Below are positions 12,538-12,990 of a stretch of 12,990 bases of DNA, piece by piece; position 1 is the stretch's first letter, and the number at the start of each line of letters is the position of its first letter. Where the stretch lies: the NCBI GenBank assembly GCA_003155275.1, contig PMCC01000169.1:2348-15337 (forward strand), given 5' to 3'. The notes beneath the pieces were generated by a model. The model had not been told where the DNA came from. It was given only the letters and a program-made list of their open reading frames with translations, and made no database searches. This DNA is from Actinomycetota bacterium. Its GTDB lineage: Bacteria; Actinomycetota; Humimicrobiia; Humimicrobiales; Humimicrobiaceae. The position numbers were made by a program, and so were the translations under genes.

Positions 12538-12990
12538 TTATTTAATCAGCTTTAAGAGCAGCTCATTTACCAGTTTGGGATTTGCCTTGCCTTTTGTCAG
12601 GGCCATTACCTGCCCCACCAGAAACCCTATGGCATTTACTTTTCCGCCTTTTAACTGCTCCACCACACCTGGGTTATCTGCAATGACCTTTGCAACCACA
12701 GCCTCTATCTGCCCTTCATCACTTATCTGCTGCAGTCCCTTGTCTTTTATGATTGCCTCCGGGTCGCCCCCCTTATAAAACATCTCTTCAAAAACCGGTT
12801 TGGCAATCTTTGAGCTTATTTTCCCCTCGTCAACAAGCGCAATCAGCTTAACCAGGCTTTCTGGGGCAATGCTGCTTTCTTCAATTGACTCGGTCTCCTT
12901 ATTTAAAAAGGCGCTGAAATCCCCCATGAGCCAGTTGCTTATGGTTTTCGGATTGTTATAAAGTGCGACGCATTTTTCAAAATACTGCGC
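12538..12990 (-). CDS. gatB: Aspartyl/glutamyl-tRNA(Asn/Gln) amidotransferase subunit B, C-terminal part
   Basis: The frame is open to the window edge and gives the last 150 residues of GatB. It starts within AQYFEKCVALYNNPKTISNW and runs through LMGDFSAFLN to the helical GatB/YqeY tail, with SSKIAKPVFEEMF, VEQLKGGKVNAIGFLVGQVM and the conserved end GKANPKLVNELL. GatB is the subunit that binds and kinates the misacylated tRNA in the GatCAB complex, which converts Glu-tRNA(Gln) or Asp-tRNA(Asn) to the correct aminoacyl-tRNA. The tail domain binds the tRNA elbow. Full-length GatB is about 475 residues, so roughly two thirds lies beyond the window. The ending looks intact, with TAA at 12538-12540. 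The identification is secure. Confidence 0.95.
   Translation of the reverse strand, partial: AQYFEKCVALYNNPKTISNWLMGDFSAFLNKETESIEESSIAPESLVKLIALVDEGKISSKIAKPVFEEMFYKGGDPEAIIKDKGLQQISDEGQIEAVVAKVIADNPGVVEQLKGGKVNAIGFLVGQVMALTKGKANPKLVNELLLKLIK

Overview
This is an AT-rich bacterial window dominated by one long minus-strand operon for a Tad/Flp-type (type IVc) pilus, flanked by housekeeping or unrelated genes. The locus has no secretin (RcpA/CpaC), no TadD-like pilotin and no outer-membrane component. Together with the low GC this suggests a single-membrane (monoderm) low-GC bacterium, such as a Bacillota or deep-branching Actinomycetota lineage. That is an inference, and I cannot name the taxon.

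Layout. 1-198 (+) is the C-terminal end of a PEBP/YbhB-family protein. 243-770 (+) is a small lipoprotein of unknown function. 771-1599 has no intact gene; it holds a long inverted repeat, a bidirectional-terminator-like hairpin, a strongly foldable stretch at 1072-1158, and a possible decayed small gene on the minus strand (1230-1510). 1600-11469 (-) is the pilus operon. In transcription order it contains tadZ/cpaE-like, cpaB/rcpC-like, a canonical ParA/MinD-type ATPase, cpaF/tadA, tadB, tadC, flp, tadE, a large membrane-anchored protein with WVDTSHWETR-type repeats, and a tadG-like gene. 11470-11759 is a divergent regulatory region with a perfect 19-bp palindrome between or over two promoter candidates. 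11760-12140 (+) is a small protein resembling the BECR-fold phage-type nucleases (tentative). 12153-12251 (-) looks like a complete, independent small RNA gene: a sigma70-type promoter whose predicted start falls on the first base of a three-way-junction fold, followed by a strong Rho-independent terminator. 12538-12990 (-) is the C-terminal third of GatB.

How the parts work together. CpaF should power pilus assembly on the TadB/TadC inner-membrane platform. Flp is the major pilin, and the TadE and TadG-like proteins are minor pseudopilins. TadZ and the extra ParA-like ATPase probably localise the machine, and CpaB is an envelope-spanning SAF protein. The repeat protein sits exactly among the pseudopilin genes, so it is probably a surface or pilus-associated component. 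The prepilin peptidase is not in the window and must be encoded elsewhere.

The strongest candidates for something undescribed are (i) the DTS-repeat protein embedded in the Tad operon, and (ii) the roughly 99-nt structured small RNA that converges on the nuclease-like gene and shares a terminator with it.
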